Assembly (NCBI GenBank): GCA_902800925.1
Contig: CADCGD010000011.1
Location: 1-64,000 of the forward strand
DNA: 64,000 nucleotides
Direction of reading: 5' to 3'
DNA from: an uncultured Bacteroidales bacterium
GTDB taxonomy: Bacteria > Bacteroidota > Bacteroidia > Bacteroidales > Bacteroidaceae
Both the position numbers and the translations under genes were made by a program. Under the pieces are notes generated by a model, which was not told the origin of the DNA, ran no database searches, and saw only the letters and a list, made by a program, of their open reading frames with translations. Positions 52,061 through 60,552 of the stretch are shown here, one piece after another; position 1 is the stretch's first letter; each line of letters begins with the position of its first letter.

Positions 52061-55000
52061 ATGCAATTTCTGCTGATTGTCGTCATATCACTTGTGGTGC
52101 TGGGCATCATCGCTGCTATCGCCTCTATCGGTAGCACGGATGAACCTATTGTCACCAAAGAAGGCGACTGTGCATCGTGTAGCAGCAGAAGTGAATGTAA
52201 GTTGGCAGACATCGTAGATAAAAGCAAGAAAGCATGCCATTTGTTGCTCGTGCTATTGGTATTAACCTCTTGCTCCACAAAGAACAATACGGCACAAAAC
52301 CGCTGGTGGCACTCGTTCAATGCCCGATATAACACCTACTACAATGGTTCGCAGGCCTTCATTGAGGGTAATATTGAGAAGGAGAACGGCAACAAAGACA
52401 ACTGTACAGAGCTCATTCCTCTCTACCCTGTCTCTAACAAGCAGAGTCGCGAGTTGGGAAAGGGCAACTACGACCGTGCCATTGAGAAAGCCGAGAAGGC
52501 TATCAAACTGCATAGCATCAAGAAACGTCCAGAGTGGAATAAGGGGCGCCGTAAGACGCAGAAGGATATTGAGTGGCTAAGCCGTCGCGAATATAACCCC
52601 TTCCTGTGGCACGCTTGGCTGTTGTTGGGTAAGGCGCAGTTCCAACAGGGACAGTTTGAAGAGGCCGCTGCTACGTTCTCTTATATGTCGCGCCTCTATC
52701 AGACACAGCCTGCCATCAATGGCATTGCCCATGCCTGGCAGGCCAAGAGCTATACTGAACTTGACTGGCTCTACGATGCAGAGGATATCATCAACAAACA
52801 GCTGCGAGACAGCATCCACTACCGGGCACAGAAAGACTGGGACTACACGCTGGCCAACTACAACATCCGTGCTGGTCGCTACGAGGAGGCCCTACCTTAC
52901 TTGCGCAAGGTCGTCAAACATGAGAAACGTCGCAAGCAGAGAGCACGCGAATGGTTCCTGATGGGACAGATACAGGCAATGCTGGGTCAGAAAGCAGAGG
53001 CCTACCAGTCGTTTAAGCATGTGATACGTCTGAATCCACCCTACGAACTGGAATTCAATGCACGCATTGCCCAGACTGAAGTGATGCCCGCCACGGATGT
53101 GAAGGGTAAGATCAGTAAGCTGAAGCGCATGGCACGTTCGGACAACAACAAGGATTTCCTCGACCAAGTGTATTACGCCATTGGTAACGTTTACCTCACC
53201 CAACGTGATACGCTACACGCCATCGAAGCCTATGAGGAAGGTTGCAAGAAAGCCACTCGCAGCGGTATCGAGAAGGGTGTCTTGCTGCTGACATTAGGCA
53301 ACGTCTATTGGGAAAAAGAGAAATATGCCGATGCTCAACGCTGTTATGGCGAGGCCATTGGTTTGTTGGACAAAGACCGCAAGGACTACAAACAGCTGGA
53401 CGAACGCTCGAAGGTGCTCGACGAACTGGCACCACACACCAGTGCAGTAGAGCTGCAAGACTCCCTGCAGCGTCTGGCACGCATGTCGGAAGACCAGCGT
53501 AACAAGATAATCGATAAGATTATCGAAGACCTCATCAAGAAAGAAAAAGAAGAAGAACGAGCCCGTGAAGAGGCTGAAGCTGAGAAGATTCAACAACAGG
53601 AAGAGGCCAAGAACGGAAACAGAAACACCCGTCCAACGCCTACAGCGCCACAACCTATAGGTGGTGGAAAGTCTGGGCAGTGGTATTTCTACAACCCGCA
53701 AGCCGTCAGCCAGGGTAAACAGTCTTTCCAGCGCCAATGGGGAAGACGCGAGAACCAAGACCACTGGCAACGCCTCAACAAAACGGTGGTGGACCTTAAT
53801 CAGGAGAACACGGAACAGCCAGACAGTCTGGAGAATCAGGAAAACCAAGACCATGCAGAAAATGTGGAGAGCGCAGAGAACATGGAAGCCCCAACAGCCA
53901 CTGTGCCCAGCGATTCTATTGCTGGGGTTGGGTCCGGTTCTGAAGCCCCCGCAGACAGTTCTGCCTTCGACCCACATAAGCGTGAATACTATCTAGCACA
54001 GATACCTTTCACAGAAGAGCAGATTGCCGAGAGCAATAACCTCATTAAGGATGGTTTGTTCCATTCGGGCATTATCTTCAAGGATAAACTCGACAACCTA
54101 CGACTCAGCGAGAAGGCATTAGGTCGTCTGACCAGCCAATATGCCGACTACGAACATAACGACGAGGCATGGTACCACCTCTTCCTGCTCTATTCGCGAC
54201 AAGGACGTACTGCCGAGGCAGACCGCTGTCTCGCGATGCTCCAGAGCGACTTCCCTGAAAGCGACTGGACGATACTGTTGTCTGACCCCTACTTCGCAGA
54301 GAACCAACGCTTTGGCGTACATATTGAAGACTCTATCTATGCTGCCACCTATGAAGCCTTCAAGGTCGACCGTCATGAGGAGGTGCAGGCCAATGGTGAA
54401 ATCTCCGAGAAGCGTTTCCCGTTAGGACAGCATCGTCCGAAGTTCCTCTTCATCGAGGGTCTCAGCCTGTTGAACAAAGGACAGTCTGACGCTTGCATCG
54501 ACCGTTTGAAACAGGTCGTAGAAAAGTACCCTGAGAGTGAGGTCAGCGAGATGGCAGGAATGATTATCCGTGGTGTGCAGCAAGGAAGGACACTGCATGG
54601 TGGTAAGTTTGATATCGATGATGTATGGTCACGGCGTGCTATTGATATGGCTGACGATGGAACACGCAACGACACACTCACCATAGAACGCGAGACCAAC
54701 TTCGTCTTCCTGCTGGCCTACCAGCCTGACTCTGTGAATCATAACCAGCTACTCTATGAGATGGCGAAGTATAATTTCTCGAACTTCCTCGTGCGTAACT
54801 TCGACATCAACGTGGACCAGGATGCTAACGGACTGGTGCGCATGACGATTAGCGGTTTCCTTAACTATGACGAGGCACGCCAGTATGCCCGTCAGTTGTA
54901 TAATAACCAAGCGATGGTCGACATGCTACGTCCCTGTCGCCCCATCATTATTAGTGAGAAGAACCTGCCCCTGCTGGGTACCAACTACAGCTATCGCGAC

Positions 55001-55222
55001 TACGAGATCTTCTTTGAAGAGAAGCTGGAGCCTCTGGAAGTTTCCGACGAAGACTTGCTGGACGATCCCGGAACTATCATACAGAATGAAGAGGATGAGG
55101 AGCCTGCAACGGACGACGAAGAGTCGACAGCTAACGGTGAAGATGACGACCCGCTATTCAACGATGCTCCTCAACAGCAGAACGGCGGCTATATGGAGTT
55201 TGATGATGACTTCTGGCGCTAA
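52061..55222 (+). CDS. porW: T9SS-associated lipoprotein PorW/SprE, fused to an N-terminal Cys-rich membrane peptide
   Basis: 1053 aa. Residues ~58-1053 match PorW/SprE: hydrophobic HLLLVLLVLTSC, then STKNNTAQNRWWHSFNARYN, TPR-type repeats (about 130-480), a Glu/Gln-rich coiled linker and a C-terminal domain. PorW is an outer-membrane lipoprotein needed for type IX secretion. Residues 1-57 (one TM helix, then GDCASCSSRSECKLAD) look like a separate small Cys-rich Bacteroidales protein normally encoded just upstream. The junction reads GCATGCCATTTG; an ancestral ATGA overlap with a start MKHLLLV would explain it by loss of two bases. Without a proper start the lipoprotein may be misexpressed, or the join is an error. 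Confidence 0.82.
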   Translation: MQFLLIVVISLVVLGIIAAIASIGSTDEPIVTKEGDCASCSSRSECKLADIVDKSKKACHLLLVLLVLTSCSTKNNTAQNRWWHSFNARYNTYYNGSQAFIEGNIEKENGNKDNCTELIPLYPVSNKQSRELGKGNYDRAIEKAEKAIKLHSIKKRPEWNKGRRKTQKDIEWLSRREYNPFLWHAWLLLGKAQFQQGQFEEAAATFSYMSRLYQTQPAINGIAHAWQAKSYTELDWLYDAEDIINKQLRDSIHYRAQKDWDYTLANYNIRAGRYEEALPYLRKVVKHEKRRKQRAREWFLMGQIQAMLGQKAEAYQSFKHVIRLNPPYELEFNARIAQTEVMPATDVKGKISKLKRMARSDNNKDFLDQVYYAIGNVYLTQRDTLHAIEAYEEGCKKATRSGIEKGVLLLTLGNVYWEKEKYADAQRCYGEAIGLLDKDRKDYKQLDERSKVLDELAPHTSAVELQDSLQRLARMSEDQRNKIIDKIIEDLIKKEKEEERAREEAEAEKIQQQEEAKNGNRNTRPTPTAPQPIGGGKSGQWYFYNPQAVSQGKQSFQRQWGRRENQDHWQRLNKTVVDLNQENTEQPDSLENQENQDHAENVESAENMEAPTATVPSDSIAGVGSGSEAPADSSAFDPHKREYYLAQIPFTEEQIAESNNLIKDGLFHSGIIFKDKLDNLRLSEKALGRLTSQYADYEHNDEAWYHLFLLYSRQGRTAEADRCLAMLQSDFPESDWTILLSDPYFAENQRFGVHIEDSIYAATYEAFKVDRHEEVQANGEISEKRFPLGQHRPKFLFIEGLSLLNKGQSDACIDRLKQVVEKYPESEVSEMAGMIIRGVQQGRTLHGGKFDIDDVWSRRAIDMADDGTRNDTLTIERETNFVFLLAYQPDSVNHNQLLYEMAKYNFSNFLVRNFDINVDQDANGLVRMTISGFLNYDEARQYARQLYNNQAMVDMLRPCRPIIISEKNLPLLGTNYSYRDYEIFFEEKLEPLEVSDEDLLDDPGTIIQNEEDEEPATDDEESTANGEDDDPLFNDAPQQQNGGYMEFDDDFWR

Positions 55223-55226
55223 CGAC

Positions 55227-55266
55227 TCGAAACATCGAAGCATCGAAATATCGAAACATCGAAATT
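55227..55266 (+). repeat. Five tandem octamers in the porW-porX spacer
   Basis: Units TCGAAACA, TCGAAGCA, TCGAAATA, TCGAAACA, TCGAAATT without gaps. They begin 4 nt after the porW stop and end 7 nt before the porX ATG. Confidence 0.88.
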
Positions 55267-55273
55267 AAAAATA

Positions 55274-56881
55274 ATGAATAACGGACTATTACTTTGGGCT
55301 GACGACGAGATGGAATTGCTCCGCGCCCATCTTATCTTCTTAGAGAAGAAAGGTTACGAGGTGGTGACTGTAACCAACGGTACCGATGCCATTGAGGAGT
55401 GCAAGAAGCGCACCTTCGATCTGGTATTGCTCGATGAGATGATGCCTGGTCTTAGTGGCCTGGAGACACTGCAGCGCATCAAGGAGATAACACCGCAGGT
55501 GCCCGTTGTCATGGTGACGAAGAGTGAGGAAGAGGACATCATGAATCAGGCCATCGGACAGCAGATTGCCGACTACCTCATCAAACCCGTCAATCCCAAT
55601 CAGATACTGCTGACCCTGAAGAAGAATATCCATCGCAAGGAGATAGTCACCGAGACAGTGCAGAGCAATTATCAGCAGCAGTTCCAGCAACTGTCCATGC
55701 AGATTATGGACTGTCGCACATGGGACGACTGGACGGCAGTATATAAGCGTCTGGTCCGTTGGGAACTGGAGCTCAGTGCAACAGACTCTCAGATGACCGA
55801 GATGCTGGAGATGCAGAAAGAGGAGGCCAACCGCGGCTTCGCTAAGTACATCAAACAACACTATATGGAGTGGGTAGAGGTAAGAGGTAAGAGGTTAGAG
55901 AATAGTTCTAATGCAAAAGGTAATCTCTCACCTCTAACCTCTAACCCCTCACCTCTATTATCACCCGATGTCTTTAAGTCCAAGGTGTTCCCTTCATTGA
56001 GTGAAGGAGAGAAGGTGTTCCTCATCGTGCTTGACAACTTCCGTTACGACCAGTGGAAGACGCTGGAGCGCGAGATTGGCGATCTGTTCGATATTGATGA
56101 GGATGTCTATTGCAGCATCCTGCCTACTGCTACGCAATATGCCCGCAACGCCATCTTCTCTGGACTGATGCCAGTACAGATAGCCCAGATGTTTCCGGAC
56201 CTGTGGGTCGACGAGGATGAGGAAGAAGGCAAGAACCTCAATGAGGAACCACTCATCCAAACGCAGTTGGAGCGTTATCGCAAGCGTAACACATTCTCGT
56301 ATCACAAGATCAATACCTCACAGGAGGCTGACAAGCTGCTGCAACAGTTGAACTCGTTGGAGAAGAACGACCTCAACGTCGTCGTCTTCAACTTCATCGA
56401 CATGCTCAGCCACGCACGTACTGAGTCGAAGATGGTTCGTGAGTTGGCCAACAACGAGTCGGCATACCGCAGCATTACGCTGTCGTGGTTCCGCCACTCT
56501 GCTATGGCCGACCTCTTCCGACAGTTGGCACAAAGCGACTATCGCATCCTGATTACCACCGATCACGGTAGTATCCGTGCCACCAATCCCGTCAAGATTA
56601 TTGGTGACCGCAACACGAATACCAATCTGCGTTATAAGTTGGGTAAGAACCTAGCCTACGATTCCAAAGACCTGTTCGTCATCAAGGAACCTCAGAAGGC
56701 TCACCTTCCTGCTCCCAACCTGTCGACGAGCTACGTGTTTGCGACAGGCGACGCATTCTTCGCCTATCCCAACAACTACAACTACTACGTCTCGTACTAT
56801 CGCAATACCTTCCAGCACGGAGGTATCTCGATGGAGGAGATGATTATACCTATTGTGTCATTAAAAGGAAGAAAAAGATAA
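55274..56881 (+). CDS. porX: T9SS response regulator PorX (receiver plus PglZ domain)
   Basis: 535 aa. Receiver domain ~1-120 ([14 protein letters not shown], phospho-acceptor Asp in [11 protein letters not shown] in YLIKPVNP), a helical linker to ~230, and a PglZ alkaline-phosphatase-like domain from ~240 ([34 protein letters not shown]) with the expected metal ligands. In Porphyromonas PorX acts with PorY and SigP in control of type IX secretion. The linker (about 198-231) contains residues encoded by a palindromic DNA insertion. porW is directly upstream. Confidence 0.93.
   Translation: MNNGLLLWADDEMELLRAHLIFLEKKGYEVVTVTNGTDAIEECKKRTFDLVLLDEMMPGLSGLETLQRIKEITPQVPVVMVTKSEEEDIMNQAIGQQIADYLIKPVNPNQILLTLKKNIHRKEIVTETVQSNYQQQFQQLSMQIMDCRTWDDWTAVYKRLVRWELELSATDSQMTEMLEMQKEEANRGFAKYIKQHYMEWVEVRGKRLENSSNAKGNLSPLTSNPSPLLSPDVFKSKVFPSLSEGEKVFLIVLDNFRYDQWKTLEREIGDLFDIDEDVYCSILPTATQYARNAIFSGLMPVQIAQMFPDLWVDEDEEEGKNLNEEPLIQTQLERYRKRNTFSYHKINTSQEADKLLQQLNSLEKNDLNVVVFNFIDMLSHARTESKMVRELANNESAYRSITLSWFRHSAMADLFRQLAQSDYRILITTDHGSIRATNPVKIIGDRNTNTNLRYKLGKNLAYDSKDLFVIKEPQKAHLPAPNLSTSYVFATGDAFFAYPNNYNYYVSYYRNTFQHGGISMEEMIIPIVSLKGRKR
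55876..55962 (+). repeat. Palindromic element inserted in frame in porX
   Basis: The left part repeats AAGAGGT and ends TAGAGAATAGTTC; the right part is ACCTCTAACCTCTAACCCC-type sequence that pairs back to the left. It is translated as the low-complexity stretch [20 protein letters not shown] and onward, between receiver and PglZ domains. The TAGAGAATAGTTC core and GAGGTTAGGGGTTAG arms recur in the LytTR regulator at 59281. Confidence 0.7.
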
Positions 56882-56882
56882 T

Positions 56883-57323
56883 ATGGAAATAAAGATTCAA
56901 GACATAGAACATATCCGTGAGGCAGCACAGAAGTTTATCAATCAGATTGGCGACCGCCGCGTCTTTGCCTTTTACGGCAAGATGGGAGCTGGCAAGACCA
57001 CTTTTGTGAAAGCCATCTGTGAGGAACTGGGCGTAGAGGATGTCATCACCTCGCCCACTTTCGCCATCATTAACGAATATACGCAACCTGACGGTGAGCC
57101 GCTCTACCACTTCGACTTCTATCGCATCAAGAAGTTGGAAGAGGTGTACGACATGGGTTATGAGGACTACTTCTACTCTGGTGCCCTCTGTTTCATTGAA
57201 TGGCCAGAGTTGATAGAAGACGTGCTGCCAGAAGATGCTGTACGCGTCAACATCGAAGAGCAGCCTGACGGTAGTAGACTGGTTATTGAAAGAGAATGCA
57301 GAGGAGGTAAAAGCCGTCGTTGA
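56883..57323 (+). CDS. tsaE: tRNA N6-threonylcarbamoyladenosine ATPase TsaE
   Basis: 146 aa; partner of TsaB/TsaD in making t6A37. Walker [17 protein letters not shown] (about 30-45), the [10 protein letters not shown] switch, [13 protein letters not shown] and [13 protein letters not shown] are family blocks. The normal protein would end near RLVIE; the last ~9 residues ([10 protein letters not shown]) overlap the Ala-rich gene. It starts 1 nt after the porX stop. Confidence 0.94.
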   Translation: MEIKIQDIEHIREAAQKFINQIGDRRVFAFYGKMGAGKTTFVKAICEELGVEDVITSPTFAIINEYTQPDGEPLYHFDFYRIKKLEEVYDMGYEDYFYSGALCFIEWPELIEDVLPEDAVRVNIEEQPDGSRLVIERECRGGKSRR

Positions 57324-57651
57324 GAAGAATGCTGATGCTGCCGCTGCCGTTGCCACCTTCATAGAGACAGAACCTGAAGCAATAGTCAATAATATAGTTC
57401 AGACTGTCAACGACAAGGCTGAAGCAACCAAGGATGCCGCTGAAGAAGCTGCCGTTAGTGCCAAGGATGCTGCTGTGGATGCTGCCGTAGCCGCTAAGGA
57501 TGCTGCTGTTGACGCTGCCAAGCAGAAGGTTGACGAGGCTAATGCTGCTGCAAAACAGAAGGCAGAAGAAACCAAGGCTGCAGCTAAGAAGCAGGCAAAC
57601 GACGCTATTGACGATGCTGCCAAGAACGTAAAGAAAGGCCTGGGCATTTAA
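57235..57651 (+). CDS. Alanine-rich helical repeat protein
   Basis: Up to 138 aa, depending on start. From about residue 18 it is nearly all Ala/Lys/Glu/Asp/Val helix with 11-residue-like repeats ([36 protein letters not shown]), reminiscent of apolipoprotein/LEA-like or YtxH-tail sequences. The only in-frame ATG (57235) lies 89 nt inside tsaE; a TTG at 57286 is an alternative. No signal peptide is visible. The start may have been lost, or the protein is made by internal initiation within tsaE. Confidence 0.6.
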   Translation: MLYASTSKSSLTVVDWLLKENAEEVKAVVEKNADAAAAVATFIETEPEAIVNNIVQTVNDKAEATKDAAEEAAVSAKDAAVDAAVAAKDAAVDAAKQKVDEANAAAKQKAEETKAAAKKQANDAIDDAAKNVKKGLGI

Positions 57652-57689
57652 GATGCGAGATGTTAGAAGGAAGGTGTAGGACCTCTTCT

Positions 57690-57755
57690 TTCGCTGAATA
57701 AAAGAGCCGGTTCGCTGAATATTTTTCACGAACCGGCTCTTTTCGTATACCTTTG
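57690..57755 (+). promoter_or_regulatory. LytTR-type operator and promoter of the lytS-lytR operon
   Basis: TTCGCTGAA at 57690-57698 and again at 57711-57719 (12 nt between), 28 nt, then -7 box TACCTTTG at 57748-57755. There is no TTTG at the -33 position. The same direct repeat, spacing and box occur at 13857-13792 on the other strand. The operon encodes a LytTR response regulator, so autoregulation is the simplest reading. Confidence 0.75.
57701..57742 (+). terminator. Terminator after the Ala-rich gene
   Basis: Perfect 14-bp stem (AAAGAGCCGGTTCG with CGAACCGGCTCTTT), loop 14 nt, T run. The second LytTR half-site lies partly in the stem and loop. Confidence 0.85.
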
Positions 57756-57794
57756 TTGTTGGTAAAACAATAAAAGCATCAAAATCAGCGTTAT

Positions 57795-58946
57795 ATGTAT
57801 TGGATGAAGATACAGTCACGACAAGAGAACGTCATATACTTGGCACTCTGGGGTATGCTCTTTGCAGCTCCAGTGCTCATTATGTATATACGGACAGTAA
57901 GCAATACTTATCTGTCCTTTAATTGGCTTGAGATATTCTTTGTTTGGAAGCTCTTTGCCGTCTATCTGGCTATCTTCCTCATTCATAACTTCCTGTTGGC
58001 ACCCTTGCTCATCTACCGTCGTAAGCGCATGCTTTACATCTCGATGATAGCAGCCATCCTAACCATCTTTGTCGCCTATCAATGTAGTCAACGTCCCAGA
58101 TTCATGGAACGCAGACCCATACCCATGGAAAGAAAGATGGACGACAGACACGAACCACGAGGAAGAGAGCATGACCCTTACGCAATGAGGCCACATCGCG
58201 ACCGTCCACCTCATGAATTCCGCCGTGGAGAGCATCGTCCACCAGCATTTATCGGTGTACACAATATCGTGGCTGTGGTTAGCCTCATCCTCATGTTCGG
58301 TATGAACATTGGCATCAAGCTTTTCTTCAAGAACCGTAGTGACCAAAAGAAACTGGATGCCTTACAGAAGAAGAACCTAGAGCAGCAGTTGGAGTATCTG
58401 AAATATCAGATTAACCCCCACTTCTTCATGAACACACTGAACAATATCCACGCCCTTGTTGATATAGATCCGGAGAAGGCAAAGGATACCATCCTAGAGC
58501 TGTCGAAGATGATGCGCTTTATCCTCTATGAGGGGGACAAGAGCGGTGTACCTCTGGCTCGTGAGTTTGACTTCATCCGCCATTATGTGGCACTCATGCA
58601 GTTGCGTTATACCAACAAGGTGGAAATCCTTGTTGACCTGCCCGACCAGGCACCTGACAAGACGGTACCCCCACTGATGCTGATCAGCTTCATTGAGAAT
58701 GCCTTCAAGCACGGCATCAGTTACCAGCATCAGTCGTTCGTACATATCAAGGTGACTCTCGATGGCGACATGCTCCACTTCACTTGTAGCAACTCCAAAG
58801 CTGAAACACCCAACCAAGAGAAAGGTGGTGTTGGTCTGGCGAATGTCAAGCAACGTCTGCGCCTGCTCTACGACAGCAACTTTGAACTACGCATCCAAAA
58901 CAATCCAGATACCTATATTGTTGAACTAACCATTCCACTCACATGA
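57795..58946 (+). CDS. LytS-type sensor histidine kinase
   Basis: 383 aa. Four TM helices (about 13-33, 45-68, 75-95, 150-172) with an extracytoplasmic loop of ~50 residues between TM3 and TM4 that is rich in Arg, His, Pro and Met (for example RRPIPMERKMDD, MRPHRDRPPHEF). The cytoplasmic part is the His_kinase domain: LEYLKYQINPHFFMNTLNNIHAL with H209, then an HATPase with SFIENAFKHGI and GGVGLANVKQRL. The His-rich loop hints at metal or envelope sensing; this is inference. Overlaps the regulator gene by 4 nt. Confidence 0.9.
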   Translation: MYWMKIQSRQENVIYLALWGMLFAAPVLIMYIRTVSNTYLSFNWLEIFFVWKLFAVYLAIFLIHNFLLAPLLIYRRKRMLYISMIAAILTIFVAYQCSQRPRFMERRPIPMERKMDDRHEPRGREHDPYAMRPHRDRPPHEFRRGEHRPPAFIGVHNIVAVVSLILMFGMNIGIKLFFKNRSDQKKLDALQKKNLEQQLEYLKYQINPHFFMNTLNNIHALVDIDPEKAKDTILELSKMMRFILYEGDKSGVPLAREFDFIRHYVALMQLRYTNKVEILVDLPDQAPDKTVPPLMLISFIENAFKHGISYQHQSFVHIKVTLDGDMLHFTCSNSKAETPNQEKGGVGLANVKQRLRLLYDSNFELRIQNNPDTYIVELTIPLT

Positions 58947-59707
58947 TACGATGCATGGCCATTGACGACGAGCCGTTGGCACTCCAGCAAATCGTCACTT
59001 ATATCAGTAAGATTCCTTTCCTCGAGCTGGCAGCACAATGCCAAAGTGCATTGGAGGCACGGCAGTTCTTGGAGCAAGATACTGTTGATGCGATCTTCTG
59101 CGACATCAACATGCCCGACCTCAACGGCATGGACTTTGTCAAATCCCTAGTCACACCACCGCTCATTGTCTTCACTACCGCTTATGCAGAGTATGCTGTT
59201 GAGGGCTTTAAGGTCAATGCGGTGGACTACCTGCTCAAGCCCTTTGGCTTGCAGGACTTCCAGCGAGCAGCCAATCGTATAAAAGAGAGGTTAGGGGTTA
59301 GAAGTGAGGGGGTAGAGAATAGTTCAAGTATAGACATTTCTCCAACCACTAACCACCAACCACTAACTACTGATACAGACGACAGCATCTTCCTCAAGAC
59401 CGAATACCGCATTGTGAAGGTCAGCATCAGCGACATCCGCTATGTTGAGGCCATGAGCGAGTATCTGAAAGTGCATGTCGTGGGTGACAGCCGACCAATT
59501 ATCACCCTGCTGTCGATGAAGAAGATGGAAGAGCGTCTGCCCGATTACTTTATGCGCATCCATCGTTCATATATCGTCAATCTCAAGATGATTCAGGAAG
59601 TCAACAAGAACCGAATCATCATGGACAAAGACACCTACTTGCCCATTGGTGATATGTATAAAGACACCTTCCAACAGTATCTTGACACGAAATTTCTTGG
59701 CAAATAA
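58943..59707 (+). CDS. LytTR-family response regulator
   Basis: 254 aa. Receiver domain (CMAIDDEPLAL, phospho-acceptor Asp54 in FCDINMPDLNG, TTAYAEYAVEGF, K in DYLLKPFG) and C-terminal LytTR DNA-binding domain (~150-250: IRYVEAMSEYLKVHV, MRIHRSYIVNL, LPIGDMYKD). LytTR proteins bind pairs of 9-bp direct repeats; such a pair precedes this operon and the gene at 13737. The inter-domain linker (~113-144, SEGVENSSSIDISPTTNHQP) is encoded by an inserted palindromic element. Confidence 0.93.
   Translation: MIRCMAIDDEPLALQQIVTYISKIPFLELAAQCQSALEARQFLEQDTVDAIFCDINMPDLNGMDFVKSLVTPPLIVFTTAYAEYAVEGFKVNAVDYLLKPFGLQDFQRAANRIKERLGVRSEGVENSSSIDISPTTNHQPLTTDTDDSIFLKTEYRIVKVSISDIRYVEAMSEYLKVHVVGDSRPIITLLSMKKMEERLPDYFMRIHRSYIVNLKMIQEVNKNRIIMDKDTYLPIGDMYKDTFQQYLDTKFLGK
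59281..59380 (+). repeat. Palindromic element inserted in frame in the LytTR gene
   Basis: Left part GAGAGGTTAGGGGTTAGAAG-type sequence ending TAGAGAATAGTTC; right part is a CCAACCACTAACCACCAACC-type run that partly complements it. It shares core and arm composition with the element in porX and also lies between receiver and output domains. Confidence 0.65.
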
Positions 59708-59708
59708 T

Positions 59709-59739
59709 TTTGCTTTTCGGGCATTTTGCTGTACCTTTG
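59709..59739 (+). promoter_or_regulatory. Promoter of the beta-barrel gene
   Basis: TTTG at 59709-59712, 19 bp, TACCTTTG at 59732-59739; the ATG at 59773 is 33 nt downstream. No LytTR repeat precedes it. Confidence 0.65.
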
Positions 59740-59772
59740 TGCCCAGAAAATAACAATTATCAAACAAGAAAC

Positions 59773-60438
59773 ATGAAAAAACTTTTTATTCTGATACTGG
59801 CAGGAATGATGGCAGCTCCTTCATTTGCCCAGTTTGGTACCAGTCGTAGCCGTAGCCGTTACAACCACAATGATACAGAGAGCTATTATGGCCTGCGCCT
59901 GGGATTGAACATTGCATCACTCAGCAGTGACAAGGCCGACTTTGATATGGACAGCCGTGCTGGTTTGGCCTTTGGAGCTGTTTACGGCTTCCAATTGGCT
60001 AACTCTACACCTGTCTGGTTGGAGGCTGGCTTGTTTTATTCAGAGAAGGGCGGTAGCATGGAGAGTGTACCTTTCGAAATGGCTGACAAAAAGATCGGAT
60101 TCCAGAAAGTAAAATGCCGTCTGAGCTATCTGCAGGTTCCTCTGGTAGTGAAGTACTCGTTTGATTTAGTTGACGACTTTTATATTCAGCCTTTCCTTGG
60201 TGGCTATGTAGCACTGGGACTGGGTGGCAAGATGAAGTATTATGGTGAAGAGAAGTCGACCAGTTCTTTTGACACTTTTGATCGCTTCGACGGAGGTCTG
60301 CGTGTCGGCTGTGGTCTGGAATACCAGATGCTCTATGCCGAGGCAGGCTTTGACTTTGGTCTTGCCAACATCGGCGATAGTGATTTCGACGGTGTCCACA
60401 CTCGTTCATTCTTTATCAACGTTGGTGTGAACTTCTAA
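59773..60438 (+). CDS. PorT-family outer-membrane beta-barrel protein
   Basis: 221 aa with signal peptide (FILILAGMMAAPSFAQ). Alternating segments such as YYGLRLGLNIASL, AFGAVYGFQL, YLQVPLVVKYSF, FYIQPFLGGYVALGLGG, YAEAGFDFGLANIG and the terminal FFINVGVNF make an eight-stranded OMP_b-brl_2-type barrel. Many such proteins are called PorT-like, but function is not implied. It follows the LytTR gene but has its own promoter. Confidence 0.83.
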   Translation: MKKLFILILAGMMAAPSFAQFGTSRSRSRYNHNDTESYYGLRLGLNIASLSSDKADFDMDSRAGLAFGAVYGFQLANSTPVWLEAGLFYSEKGGSMESVPFEMADKKIGFQKVKCRLSYLQVPLVVKYSFDLVDDFYIQPFLGGYVALGLGGKMKYYGEEKSTSSFDTFDRFDGGLRVGCGLEYQMLYAEAGFDFGLANIGDSDFDGVHTRSFFINVGVNF

Positions 60439-60492
60439 TCAAATCATTTCTTTGAAATATTGGCAGTGCTACAATCACCTGCCAACAACAAC

Positions 60493-60530
60493 AAAACCGG
60501 CTGAGAGCATTGCTGCTGTCAGCCGGTTTT
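60493..60530 (+). terminator. Terminator between convergent genes
   Basis: Perfect 12-bp stem AAAACCGGCTGA with TCAGCCGGTTTT, 14-nt loop, T-rich tail. Confidence 0.88.
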
Positions 60531-60552
60531 GTTTCATAGTATTTGTATTTAA

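Noticed and set aside
53294-53977. 227-codon minus-strand frame within porW
   Set aside because: Leu/Phe/Val-rich translation of the antisense of a Gln/Glu-rich linker; looks like membrane protein only by composition.
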